A DNA stretch of 52,095 bases, from the IMG/VR virus record IMGVR_UViG_3300040801_001066, positions 1-52,095 of that record; one strand, given 5' to 3'. The notes below the pieces were generated by a model. That model saw nothing but the letters and a program-made list of their open reading frames with translations. It searched no databases and was not told the DNA's origin. The stretch comes from a virus. A program made the translations under genes and the position numbers. The number at the start of each line of letters is the position of its first letter. The stretch's first letter is position 1. Below are positions 39,573-47,326 of this stretch, one piece after another.

Positions 39573-39773
39573 ATGAAAACATTAGCTTACACAAACTCTT
39601 ACAAACTTACGGAACAAGTCTATAAAGGTGAGAGTATCTATAACATTATCAACTTAAAAACCGAAAGTCATTGGGCAAATGTAAAAGACATAGCCTTAGC
39701 TTTCAAGTGGCTACAAAAAGCTACAAAGTTAAACGAGGAAAATAATATCAACTTTAGAAAGATGAGAAGATAA
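39573..39773 (+). CDS. small early hypothetical protein
   Basis: A 66-residue basic protein behind P5 with leader ATTATTTATTTAACAGGAGG. 'NIINLKTESHWANVKDIALA' looks alpha/beta. No family recognised. Confidence 0.6.
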   Translation: MKTLAYTNSYKLTEQVYKGESIYNIINLKTESHWANVKDIALAFKWLQKATKLNEENNINFRKMRR

Positions 39774-39810
39774 AAAGTATTTATTTATTATTTATTTAGG
39801 AGGAAATAAA

Positions 39811-40191
39811 ATGAACAACAAAATTACAAAACTTACTAGCCAAACAGAGATAGAAACAAGTGAGTCTTTCGGAAATACTTATTTAGAGGGAGTAAGGCTC
39901 AACTTAGAGTCAAGCTCATCAAGGGCGGATGCTTTTAACACAGCGATTAAACTTTCAGCTCTGGATTGGACTGACCCCGTAATAGTGGAAGTTAACGAGT
40001 TAATTGACGAAAGGTTATTAGAACTTAGAAACCCTAAAACTTTCAAAATAACTTACGAAAATTCAGGAAAGATAAACACCTATTATATGAAAGCAAAAAA
40101 CAAAAGTAGAGCAAGACATTTATTCAATATGAAAAAGTACAAGTTAGATAAAATAGTAAAAGTTGAGGAAGTCAAGGAGAGTAAAATATAA
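39811..40191 (+). CDS. early hypothetical protein
   Basis: A 126-residue protein with TTTATTTAGGAGG upstream. The C-terminal half, 'FKITYENSGKINTYYMKAKNKSRARHLF' given here only by its key spacing (aromatic-basic strand then helix), resembles small RNA- or DNA-binding domains but matches no family I know. Transcribed from P5. Confidence 0.6.
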   Translation: MNNKITKLTSQTEIETSESFGNTYLEGVRLNLESSSSRADAFNTAIKLSALDWTDPVIVEVNELIDERLLELRNPKTFKITYENSGKINTYYMKAKNKSRARHLFNMKKYKLDKIVKVEEVKESKI

Positions 40192-40204
40192 ATCTATAAA
40201 ACCC

Positions 40205-40232
40205 TTGACAAACCTATTAAATTAGGTAGACT
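40205..40232 (+). promoter_or_regulatory. early promoter P6
   Basis: TTGACA 40205-40210, 16-base spacer AACCTATTAAATTAGG, TAGACT 40227-40232, with CTATAAAACCC upstream. Drives the 40272-40918 cluster. Confidence 0.85.
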
Positions 40233-40271
40233 GAAACTATCAAATTATTTAATTAAAGGAGGAAACAAAAA

Positions 40272-40538
40272 ATGACAAACATAGAACAAAAAATAATAAA
40301 CTTCACAGAGGAAAATGCGGAAGCAATTTTAGACAGAGCAGAGAAAGTATATAATTTCTCGGTAAAGGATATAGCCAAAATAGAAAACAAGTATTCGTTA
40401 GCAAACTTGTTTGAAGGCGAGGTTTACGACCTTATTACTCAAAACTACTCAAACGAGCCAAGAGATATCAGAGAGTTAGCCGAATACATTTCGGATGCAC
40501 TTTCTTATGACGATTATGATTTTGAAAGCCAGGAGTAA
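40272..40538 (+). CDS. acidic early hypothetical protein
   Basis: An 88-residue acidic helical protein behind P6 with AAAGGAGG. 'NEPRDIRELAEYISDALSYD' is helical and Asp/Glu-rich. No family recognised. Confidence 0.6.
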   Translation: MTNIEQKIINFTEENAEAILDRAEKVYNFSVKDIAKIENKYSLANLFEGEVYDLITQNYSNEPRDIRELAEYISDALSYDDYDFESQE

Positions 40539-40568
40539 TTATTTATTTATTTTAGAGGAGGAAAAGAA

Positions 40569-40784
40569 ATGGAAAAAATACTAACAAAAACGGAACTTAA
40601 AAACCAATTGATAAAAGAAATCTCGGAAAGTAATATGTCCCTAGGTACAAAGTTATTCTGCTACGATTCAGTAAATGATTATTTCAAAAAACTAATCAAA
40701 GAGGAAGAGGAAGAAATAAAGTTAGCAATGGACAGAGAGTTAGAAGATAGTATGTGTATAAAATTAGAGGAGGAAATAAAATGA
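40569..40784 (+). CDS. acidic helical early protein
   Basis: A 71-residue protein with an exact leader copy TTAGAGGAGG at 40552-40561. Strongly acidic and helical at the C-terminus. Overlaps the next start by four bases; the leader for that next gene (40764-40773) lies in its own last codons. Confidence 0.6.
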   Translation: MEKILTKTELKNQLIKEISESNMSLGTKLFCYDSVNDYFKKLIKEEEEEIKLAMDRELEDSMCIKLEEEIK

Positions 40785-40918
40785 AAACAACATTCTACCC
40801 ACAAACCACAAAAAGAGCCAAAGCAGTAAAGAAAATGCAAAAGAAAGAGTGGAAAGAGTATCATAGGAAATGTCAGAAACAGAGATTTGCGACATTTATT
40901 AAAAAGATATTCGCTTAA
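40781..40918 (+). CDS. 45-residue basic early protein
   Basis: A short, very basic protein starting MKTTFYPQTTKRAKAVKKMQ in ATGA overlap with the preceding gene, behind an exact leader copy TTAGAGGAGG at 40764-40773. High Lys/Arg suggests nucleic-acid binding. Good initiation signals make it credible despite its size. Confidence 0.65.
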   Translation: MKTTFYPQTTKRAKAVKKMQKKEWKEYHRKCQKQRFATFIKKIFA

Positions 40919-41211
40919 ATGTTTTTAGAAGCAAGTCTATTATCCGAGCAATAATAGATAAGAAAGAGAGAGAGTACAACATACAACAAACCCCCACGAA
41001 AAAAAGTAAAAGAAAAGCAAGAGGAACTAGGACATAAGTCTTAGATTTAGGGGTGTAGGTATTGTACCAAGTCATTGAGGGGGGTATGGTGAGTTAAAAA
41101 AAAGACCTCGCCTAGAGTCCCTAAGCCCGTTCTAAAGGGATTAGTCCCGATAACCAATATCAACACCAACTTGTTGTAGAAAAGGCGCTTAAAAGACGAT
41201 ATAATGTCAAC
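40919..41211. other. non-coding region before the terminase genes
   Basis: About 290 bases without a credible gene. It contains a purine-rich AGAAAGAGAGAGAG tract, G-rich runs (AGGGG and GAGGGGGG, about 41047-41085), a run of eight A, and a possible hairpin TCCCT/AGGGA (about 41118-41140). Location directly before the terminase small subunit makes it a candidate for the packaging recognition site or a structured leader. No terminator with a clear T run is seen. Confidence 0.45.
41174..41205 (+). promoter_or_regulatory. late promoter of the terminase genes
   Basis: Perfect TATAAT at 41200-41205. TTGTAG at 41174-41179 is 20 bases upstream, an unusually long spacer, so the -35 is uncertain and an activator may be needed. 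The predicted start coincides with the ATG at 41212. Confidence 0.5.
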
Positions 41212-41919
41212 ATGACAGACCCAAGTGTAAGCAGAGCTAATTTTGAATATGCTAATAAGTTAAAAAGGGAAGGCTACCCGACAGCAGTTCATGCACTTCC
41301 GCCCGAAGCTCTTGAGTTCGTTAGGAATGAGTTGAGGAAAGCTATCTCACCTACGAAAATAGCGAACAAGCTAAATAGGGAGTTCGGAACAGTCATAGAG
41401 TCTTATGGGCTAAAACCTATCAGTAAGAATAGTATAGCTTCTTATAGGGATAGCTATTTTTACAAAGAAACAGCTCTAACACAGCCGCTTATGCAAATAG
41501 TACCCGACCTCAATAACCGAATGTTAGCAGCTATGGAACAGTTCAACTCTTACGGGAAAATGCTACAACTAGCGAGGACACAATTAGACAAGGCTACTCT
41601 TATAGACGAAAAAGAAACAATGATGAAGATGCCTATAAAGCGAGGGGATGAGGCAAGGCAATTAGCCTTCAGCATGTTAAGCAAGATATTCCAATTTGAA
41701 ATGGATAGCGGTGCGAGGGATAGAGCGCCTACGGAAATCAACCAAAGGAATATGAACTTAAATATCCTCACAACAGTTTCCGAAGAGGAAAAGGAAATGT
41801 CCCTTGAGGAACTTATGGACAGGACTAAAAAAGCCATAGAGGCATTAGAAGAGGTAAAAACAGATGACGGAAAATCTAAGCCAAGAGCAACTAAGTCTAA
41901 TAAAACAGCAACATCTTGA
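41212..41919 (+). CDS. terminase small subunit
   Basis: A 235-residue protein directly upstream of the large subunit, overlapping it by 56 bases. The N-terminal ~90 residues contain a helix-turn-helix-like region ('ISPTKIANKLNREFGTVIES', 'ISKNSIASYRDSYF'), a central helical oligomerisation part, and a charged C-terminal tail. No Shine-Dalgarno precedes the ATG, which lies at the expected transcription start, so the mRNA may be leaderless. Sequence is not close to any small terminase I can name; call rests on order, length and HTH. Confidence 0.7.
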   Translation: MTDPSVSRANFEYANKLKREGYPTAVHALPPEALEFVRNELRKAISPTKIANKLNREFGTVIESYGLKPISKNSIASYRDSYFYKETALTQPLMQIVPDLNNRMLAAMEQFNSYGKMLQLARTQLDKATLIDEKETMMKMPIKRGDEARQLAFSMLSKIFQFEMDSGARDRAPTEINQRNMNLNILTTVSEEEKEMSLEELMDRTKKAIEALEEVKTDDGKSKPRATKSNKTATS

Positions 41920-43444
41920 AACCCATATTAAGGCAGCAAAAGCTAGTCTAAAATACTTTGCTCAAAATGTTATGGGGTTTACGAATAGTCCACATCACGA
42001 CTATTGGTACGACCTACTTCAGGATAAGAAAAACAGGAAATCGGTAATCCTGGCACCTAGAAACCATGCAAAATCTACTTGTTTCTCTATAGTTTACCCC
42101 GCATGGTACATAGGGAATAACCCCAATGCTAGGATAATCATAGTATCAAGTACATCAAGTCAGTCGGAGGCTTTCTTAAGGTCAATCAAGGCAATACTAA
42201 ATGACTCTAGGTATCAGGATGTATTCGGTAAGCTAAAACCCACTTACCCAGAGAGATGGTCAAGCAGAGAAATAATTATCAACAGGGACACAAGGGAAAA
42301 GGACCCTACTATTTCAACAGTCGGTGCGGGAGGTGCGATACTCTCTAAGAGAGCCGATATAATAATCTGTGACGATATTCTCAATAAGGACAATACCCGA
42401 ACACCAGACCAAAGACAAAAGGTAGAGGAGTGGTTTCAGGATGTTCTCATGCCAGTCTTGGAACCAGCGATAGGGAGAGTTTTCTGGATATCTACGGCAT
42501 TCAATACAGAGGACTTGTCCCACCAACTACTTCAGGACCCCACCTATGATGTGAAAATAAAAACCCAAGCAATACTACAAGAGGCAGACCGACAGGACTT
42601 ATGGGGAAGGTATAGGGACTTAATGTTTTCTCGTGGTAAGGGTGAGGCAGAGAAGTTATACAAACAACACGAAGAGGAAATGAATAAAGGCGCTGAGGTA
42701 CTCTGGTCAGAGAGGTGGAGTTATAAAAATCTCTTTGACGAAAGGCTATCGTTAGGTACAAGGTCATTCAACCTAATGTATCAAAATGATGCGGTATCGG
42801 ATGAAACTGCGGTAATCAAGGAAGCTTGGATAGAGAAATGTAAGGACAAGAATAGAAGGCTCATAGACTCTTTTACTCAGGCGGAATACCCTCAGTCCAT
42901 TATGGTTATCACTCAGGGAGTTGACCTGGCTATCTCGGAAAACGAAATGGCTAATGAAACAGTAATAACAACACTTGGAAAAACTGCGGACAATCGTATG
43001 GTAATACTTAATGCTATCGGAGGTCATTGGTCCCCCTCGGATATCAGAAGCACTATTAAGGGACAGAACGATAGGTTTAACCCCTCTCTTATACTCGTAG
43101 AGAGTAATGCTTTTCAGGCATCTATGGTTAAAGACTTACAGTCCCAAAGTGTATCACCAATTAAAGGTTTCCAAACTACAGGGGAGAAGTTTGACCCATT
43201 CGTTGGAATTAACTCTATGGCGGTACTCTTGGAAAATGGTCAATTTATTATACCTGCTGACCCGAGTCACTCAAGAACTGTGGACTATTACGAAAGGATA
43301 AAATATGAGATGATTTCATTCCCCTCTGGGCATACAGGCGACTGGCTCATGTCCCTTTGGTTCGCTTTCACGGCTATGAGAAATATGACTTCAAATCAGG
43401 TCTTTTCTGTTTCAGGTAAAGGCATAAAGAGTTCTCTTTTCTAA
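41864..43444 (+). CDS. terminase large subunit
   Basis: A 526-residue protein. ATPase: Walker A-like 'APRNHAKST' (residues ~58-66), 'IIIVSSTSSQS' and Walker B 'RADIIICDDIL' with the coupling region after it. RNase H-like nuclease: first Asp in 'VITQGVDLAISEN', second acidic in 'LILVESNAFQ', third Asp in 'GDWLMSLWFAF'. This is the packaging motor of the T4/HK97-type terminase group. The ATG at 41864 lies within the small subunit's end; initiation is probably coupled. Confidence 0.9.
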   Translation: MTENLSQEQLSLIKQQHLETHIKAAKASLKYFAQNVMGFTNSPHHDYWYDLLQDKKNRKSVILAPRNHAKSTCFSIVYPAWYIGNNPNARIIIVSSTSSQSEAFLRSIKAILNDSRYQDVFGKLKPTYPERWSSREIIINRDTREKDPTISTVGAGGAILSKRADIIICDDILNKDNTRTPDQRQKVEEWFQDVLMPVLEPAIGRVFWISTAFNTEDLSHQLLQDPTYDVKIKTQAILQEADRQDLWGRYRDLMFSRGKGEAEKLYKQHEEEMNKGAEVLWSERWSYKNLFDERLSLGTRSFNLMYQNDAVSDETAVIKEAWIEKCKDKNRRLIDSFTQAEYPQSIMVITQGVDLAISENEMANETVITTLGKTADNRMVILNAIGGHWSPSDIRSTIKGQNDRFNPSLILVESNAFQASMVKDLQSQSVSPIKGFQTTGEKFDPFVGINSMAVLLENGQFIIPADPSHSRTVDYYERIKYEMISFPSGHTGDWLMSLWFAFTAMRNMTSNQVFSVSGKGIKSSLF

Positions 43445-43454
43445 TATAAAAACC

Positions 43455-43482
43455 TTGACAAAACACTCAAATCTGTTAGAAT
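43455..43482 (+). promoter_or_regulatory. promoter P7 (early-type)
   Basis: TTGACA 43455-43460, 16-base spacer, TAGAAT 43477-43482, with ATATAAAAACC upstream. Begins just after the terminase stop and would give the gene at 43643 an unusually long leader of about 155 bases. Confidence 0.8.
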
Positions 43483-43552
43483 CATACCAAGCTGTTAATA
43501 CTTTTTTTGCACCAAATCCTGTTATTGCATTAAGGTTTTCAGCTTTTCTTAG

Positions 43553-43615
43553 AGGTGGGCTTGATTTTATTTTTTTACATCTGGGCAGGTTGTTTTACAT
43601 ATATCAAGCCTACCT
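43553..43615 (+). promoter_or_regulatory. long hairpin in the leader of the gene at 43643
   Basis: AGGTGGGCTTGAT (43553-43565) pairs with ATCAAGCCTACCT (43603-43615), 13 pairs with one G-U, closing a 37-base loop that holds a T run and GGGCAGG. It lies between promoter P7 and the Shine-Dalgarno. A regulatory leader or attenuator is likely. Confidence 0.6.
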
Positions 43616-43642
43616 TCAAGTATTAAATTTAGAGGAGGCTTT

Positions 43643-43858
43643 ATGAATAAAGAATCAAAAACCCTTCACATTTACGAGAAAGTTCTTCAGGAAAAGGATA
43701 AACCCTCTCACAAAATGTCAGCTATTGTAGATAAGACAGATGTCACACTTATCTTAGATGGAAGACCTATTATGAGTGGAGATATCCTATGGGTAGAGGA
43801 TATGCTTGTAAAAGTAAACAAGTTCTTGAAAGAATGTATTAAAGATATGGGTAAGTAG
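43643..43858 (+). CDS. small hypothetical protein
   Basis: A 71-residue protein behind a structured leader and an exact TTAGAGGAGG copy at 43629-43638. Mixed alpha/beta, basic at both ends. The frame running through the leader from 43455 is not credible. Family unknown. Confidence 0.6.
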   Translation: MNKESKTLHIYEKVLQEKDKPSHKMSAIVDKTDVTLILDGRPIMSGDILWVEDMLVKVNKFLKECIKDMGK

Positions 43859-43865
43859 GCTCTCT

Positions 43866-43930
43866 CTAACCTAACCTAACCTACCCTAACCTAACCTGTG
43901 GTAACCAATGGTCAACCAGCGGTCAACCAA
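43866..43930. repeat. CCTAA tandem repeats and GGTCAACCA repeats
   Basis: CTAACCTAACCTAACCTACC-CTAACCTAACC (43866-43897 region) is followed by GGTAACCAATGGTCAACCAGCGGTCAACCAAG, containing GGTAACCA once and GGTCAACCA twice. The segment is non-coding. The complement of the first part (GGTTAGGT) and the word GTCAACC also occur in the organiser-gene repeats at 32454-32508. Confidence 0.75.
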
Positions 43931-43941
43931 GATTGGAAAAT

Positions 43942-44172
43942 ATGGATACAGAAACAAAAAACAGCTTAAAAGATTTGATGTTCGGGATAATGTTCCTAGC
44001 TATGTTCTTAATTTTCCTATCCTATGTTAAAGAGTTTGAGGACAGAATTACAAGATTAGAAAATATGAACGAAACCCTACTAAGAACAAGAAGAGAAACA
44101 CCCAACTACTACGAGTATCTGAAAGGTTGGAATAAAGTGGATTTGAAAATAAATGAGATAGTTCCAGAATAG
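43942..44172 (+). CDS. small membrane protein
   Basis: A 76-residue protein with one membrane helix (LMFGIMFLAMFLIFLSYV, residues ~12-29) followed by a coiled-coil-like 'FEDRITRLENMNETLLRTR'. ATG 43942 is preferred to TTG 43933. Weak Shine-Dalgarno. The architecture fits a Rz/spanin-like or exclusion protein, but no lipoprotein partner is seen. Confidence 0.55.
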   Translation: MDTETKNSLKDLMFGIMFLAMFLIFLSYVKEFEDRITRLENMNETLLRTRRETPNYYEYLKGWNKVDLKINEIVPE

Positions 44173-44359
44173 TGTACACTTTAGTACACTTAAAATATAC
44201 ATATCTGTATATTATCTAGGAACCAAAGTGGTAAAAAAACTACCTGTACAGATTTGTACTGGAAGTTAAAGAGAAACTAACATCGGGGAGATAAACCACG
44301 AAAAAATCGTGGGATATGTTCACGGAATATGTACAAAATTGCTCATATAGGAGGAACAT
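44173..44359. promoter_or_regulatory. palindrome-rich regulatory region
   Basis: Contains AGTGTACACT and a second GTACACTT, an inverted repeat ATATACA/TGTATAT, GTACA/TGTAC, and hairpin CCACGA-AAAAA-TCGTGG (about 44297-44313), before AGGAGG and the ATG at 44360. Dense dyads suggest operators or a structured leader. No gene was found in it. Confidence 0.5.
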
Positions 44360-44557
44360 ATGAAAAAAGGAAATAAAGACCTAACAGACCAACCCCTAAC
44401 ATCAAGTACATGGGGAAAAAGAGTTTACGATAAACCCCACAAGGAACTATGGTGGTGGATACAGGAAAATATCTGTGAGATAGTTTCAATAGGACTTATG
44501 GTTATTACTATAATAGCCATAGTGTTGGCTTGGATATATGAAACGAAAAATGCCTAA
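44360..44557 (+). CDS. small single-pass membrane protein
   Basis: A 65-residue protein with AGGAGG upstream: a polar N-terminus, Trp-rich interface (ELWWWIQ) and one C-terminal membrane helix (IVSIGLMVITIIAIVLAWIY). Tail-anchored form. Overlaps the next gene by 20 bases. Family unknown. Confidence 0.6.
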   Translation: MKKGNKDLTDQPLTSSTWGKRVYDKPHKELWWWIQENICEIVSIGLMVITIIAIVLAWIYETKNA

Positions 44558-44759
44558 AGGAGTAAGAAGTAAAAGACCAAAAAGATTAAGATGTGAGTTT
44601 TGTGATATACTCATAGGAGAGGGTTTTATCTATACAGAACCCTATAAAATGGTTGTTTATAGAAAACCTAGAATACTTTGCAAATTGTGTTACGAGGACT
44701 TAAATAAAATAAACGAGCCAGAGAGGAGTAAGTATTTCAAGGAACACAGGCTTATTTAG
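44538..44759 (+). CDS. zinc-finger protein
   Basis: A 73-residue basic protein with 'RCEFCDILIGEG' and 'ILCKLCYEDL' forming a CxxC-x(n)-CxxC zinc site. Basic N-terminus (KRKMPKGVRSKRPKR) suggests nucleic-acid binding. ATG 44550 is an alternative start. Family unknown. Confidence 0.6.
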   Translation: MKRKMPKGVRSKRPKRLRCEFCDILIGEGFIYTEPYKMVVYRKPRILCKLCYEDLNKINEPERSKYFKEHRLI

Positions 44760-44774
44760 TTAAGGGAGATATTT

Positions 44775-45779
44775 ATGAAGAAAGCACTAATAACAGGTGT
44801 CACAGGTCAAGATGGCTCTTATCTTGCCGAGTACCTTTTGGATTTAGGCTATCAAGTTTGTGGAATGTACAGAAGGTCTAGTACAGACACTTTGGAAAGA
44901 ATTGAAAAAATAAAAGGCAACCCCTTGTTCTTACTCAAGTATGGTGACCTCACGGATTACAGTAGTTTGGTATCTTTAATTTCCGAGTTTAAGCCAGATG
45001 AGGTTTACAATTTAGCAGCTCAATCGGATGTCGGTGCTTCTTTTTCCCTACCACTACAAACAGGTTTAGTAACAGGTCTTGGTGTTACAGCATTATTAGA
45101 GGCTATACGAAAAACCAAAAATGATGTAAGATTTTATCAGGCTTCTTCTAGCGAGTTATTCGGTAAAGTCGTGGAAACACCACAGACGGAACACACACTA
45201 TTTAGACCAAGAAGTCCGTACGGAGTGGCGAAACTATACGGTTATTGGATTACTCGCAACTATAGAGAAGCCTATTCTATGTATGCCTGTAATGGCATTT
45301 TGTTTAATCACGAGTCCCCACGAAGAGGAGATAAGTTTGTCACCAAAAAAATAGTAAAACAAATGGTTGAGGTATGGAAAAGAGAAAGAAAACATATTGA
45401 GTTAGGAAACCTAGATTCAAAAAGAGATTGGGGATTTGCTGGAGATTATGTAGAGGCTATGCACTTAATGTTACAACAGGATAAGCCAGACGATTATGTT
45501 ATCGCAACAGGTGAAACCCATTCGGTCAGAGAGTTTGTAGAGGAAACTGCTGGTTATTTAGATTGGACTATATCTTGGAAAGGTGAGGGAATAGAAGAGG
45601 AAGGATTTAATCAGTTTGGAAAATTGGTAGTAAAAGTTAATCCCGAGTTCTATAGACCTGCAGAGGTAGATTTATTATTGGGAGATGCCTCAAAAGCAGA
45701 GAAAGAATTGGGTTGGAAACCAAGAACAACATTTTCTGGATTAGTTAAAATGATGTTAGAGGAAGAAATAGATGGCTGA
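44775..45779 (+). CDS. gmd: GDP-mannose 4,6-dehydratase
   Basis: A 334-residue extended short-chain dehydrogenase with AAGGGAG upstream. NAD(P) motif '[15 protein letters not shown]' (residues 8-22), '[13 protein letters not shown]', catalytic Ser in '[11 protein letters not shown]' and YxxxK in '[12 protein letters not shown]', then '[20 protein letters not shown]', all diagnostic of Gmd. It converts GDP-mannose to GDP-4-keto-6-deoxymannose, precursor of fucose, rhamnose and perosamine sugars. Slightly short but complete. No reductase or aminotransferase for the next step follows, so the phage must use a host enzyme or the keto sugar itself. Confidence 0.95.
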   Translation: MKKALITGVTGQDGSYLAEYLLDLGYQVCGMYRRSSTDTLERIEKIKGNPLFLLKYGDLTDYSSLVSLISEFKPDEVYNLAAQSDVGASFSLPLQTGLVTGLGVTALLEAIRKTKNDVRFYQASSSELFGKVVETPQTEHTLFRPRSPYGVAKLYGYWITRNYREAYSMYACNGILFNHESPRRGDKFVTKKIVKQMVEVWKRERKHIELGNLDSKRDWGFAGDYVEAMHLMLQQDKPDDYVIATGETHSVREFVEETAGYLDWTISWKGEGIEEEGFNQFGKLVVKVNPEFYRPAEVDLLLGDASKAEKELGWKPRTTFSGLVKMMLEEEIDG

Positions 45780-46338
45780 GTACCCATTTTTAATAACAGG
45801 GTTCGCAAGAAGTGGAACAAAGTATATGTCCGAGGTATTTAGGGCTTTAGGTTATGATGTTATGCACGAGGCTTATGCCAAAGACGGAGTAGTTTCTTAC
45901 AGGCACTTACCATATCACGAGAACTTTAAGGTCGTTTTGCACCAAACTCGTCACCCATTGGATGTTTTAAGTAGCTGTTTTACACTTGAAAACACCACTT
46001 TCCAGCGAGTAATTGACTATACCCATATCCAACCTCAAATCCCAGAAGAAAAGGTCTTAAAAAGGCATATGTGGGCTTGGGCAAGATGGTGTGCGGAGTG
46101 TGATAAGGTTTGTAAGGCTAGGTACAAGGTTGAGGACTTTGATATAATTTACCCAGAAGTATTTAAGTTATTGGGTTTGCCGATACCAAAAGAATTGCCA
46201 GATATTAAAAAAAGTGTCAATTCAAGGAAGACAGACTCAAGATATAGACCACTATCTTGGAAAGATTTGGAAAAGGCAGACTGGGGTTTAACCAATGAGA
46301 TAATGGCTATGTCATGTTATTATGGATATAAGGACTAA
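45772..46338 (+). CDS. sulfotransferase-like protein
   Basis: A 188-residue protein overlapping the dehydratase end by 8 bases. '[20 protein letters not shown]' is a 5'-phosphosulfate-binding loop and '[17 protein letters not shown]' contains the RxxPxD-like 3'-phosphate motif of PAPS-dependent sulfotransferases. It is shorter than typical members (about 250-300). It may sulfate the sugar made with its neighbours. A nucleotide-dependent kinase-like role is less likely. Confidence 0.65.
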   Translation: MAEYPFLITGFARSGTKYMSEVFRALGYDVMHEAYAKDGVVSYRHLPYHENFKVVLHQTRHPLDVLSSCFTLENTTFQRVIDYTHIQPQIPEEKVLKRHMWAWARWCAECDKVCKARYKVEDFDIIYPEVFKLLGLPIPKELPDIKKSVNSRKTDSRYRPLSWKDLEKADWGLTNEIMAMSCYYGYKD

Positions 46339-46339
46339 T

Positions 46340-47326
46340 ATGAAAGAAGTAGATTTTGATTTTCCGATAAATATAATTTATGCCTATGATGGCTATGGTA
46401 GGTTAGGAAGAGCAATAGCAAGTAGAATAAGAACGAACCCATTTTCACCTTACAAAATATATCTCGGTTCACCTGGTGCTGGTATATTCAACCCTTGGCA
46501 TTTACAGAATAAGAACATTCTTTTTACAATGTTTGAGGCGGACAGAATACCAGATGAGTGGGTAAGGATTTGTAACCAAGCCTCAGCAATTATAGTCCCC
46601 TCGGATTTTTGTGTTAAATCTTTTAAGGAAAGTGGAGTAATAAAACCAATATACAAACTTAACTTAGGAACGGATTGTTTTGATTCGGTTAATCCACCCG
46701 AGGAACCTTTTGTATTCGGACACCAAAACTCATTCGTTGATGGTGACCAAAAAGGTTGGGTTTTAACTATGAAAGCTTTTTTGAATGTATTTCACAAGAC
46801 ACCAAAAGACAAAGTTATGTTACATCTTAAGGGAAGGAAACACAGGTGGGCAAATGATACTTATTACATAAAACAGGCTCTGGAACAGCCAAACATTAAA
46901 TGCACTATCAAAGACCTTAGTCACGAGGAAATGGATAATTGGTATGAGAGGATAAATTGTTTCGTGTATCCGTCAAGAGGAGAGGGATTTGGATTACCCC
47001 CGCTTGAGTCTATGGCTAGAGGTATTCCCACTATATTGACAGATGCTCATTCTCACAGGGAGTTCTCTGATTATGGAATAAAAATAGGAACAAGAGGAAA
47101 GTGTCCAACCTATTATGTCGGGAGGGTGTGGCACAGAGGAATAGGTAAATGGGTAGAGCCTGATTATGCACAATTAGAGGAAAAAATGTGGGATGTCTAT
47201 AACAACTATCAAAAATATAAGGTAGAAGCCTTAAACAGAGTTCCAGAGATTAAAAAGAAGTTTTCTTGGGACACAGTAATAGATAATTTAATTGTTTTAA
47301 TGGAACAGATAAAAAATGATATCTAA
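46340..47326 (+). CDS. GT-B glycosyltransferase (family 4-like)
   Basis: A 328-residue protein; ATG 46340 has AAGGA upstream. 'ILFTMFEADRIPDEW', 'IIVPSDFCVKSF' and the donor-site 'YPSRGEGFGLPPLESMARGI' align with the glycosyltransferase at 1952, its paralogue. Likely acceptor sugar transfer from a GDP-linked donor, consistent with gmd upstream. No membrane segments. Overlaps the next gene by 11 bases. Confidence 0.85.
   Translation: MKEVDFDFPINIIYAYDGYGRLGRAIASRIRTNPFSPYKIYLGSPGAGIFNPWHLQNKNILFTMFEADRIPDEWVRICNQASAIIVPSDFCVKSFKESGVIKPIYKLNLGTDCFDSVNPPEEPFVFGHQNSFVDGDQKGWVLTMKAFLNVFHKTPKDKVMLHLKGRKHRWANDTYYIKQALEQPNIKCTIKDLSHEEMDNWYERINCFVYPSRGEGFGLPPLESMARGIPTILTDAHSHREFSDYGIKIGTRGKCPTYYVGRVWHRGIGKWVEPDYAQLEEKMWDVYNNYQKYKVEALNRVPEIKKKFSWDTVIDNLIVLMEQIKNDI

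Noticed and set aside
42314-43027. Minus-strand frames opposite the large terminase
   Set aside because: Shadows of a strongly conserved plus-strand gene, without initiation signals.
43455-43646. A 63-codon frame through the P7 leader
   Set aside because: Its start is the TTG of the -35 box, upstream of the transcription start, and it has no ribosome binding site.
43866-43897. Telomere of a linear phage genome
   Set aside because: The CCTAA array is short, internal and imperfect, and the contig closes as a circle elsewhere.
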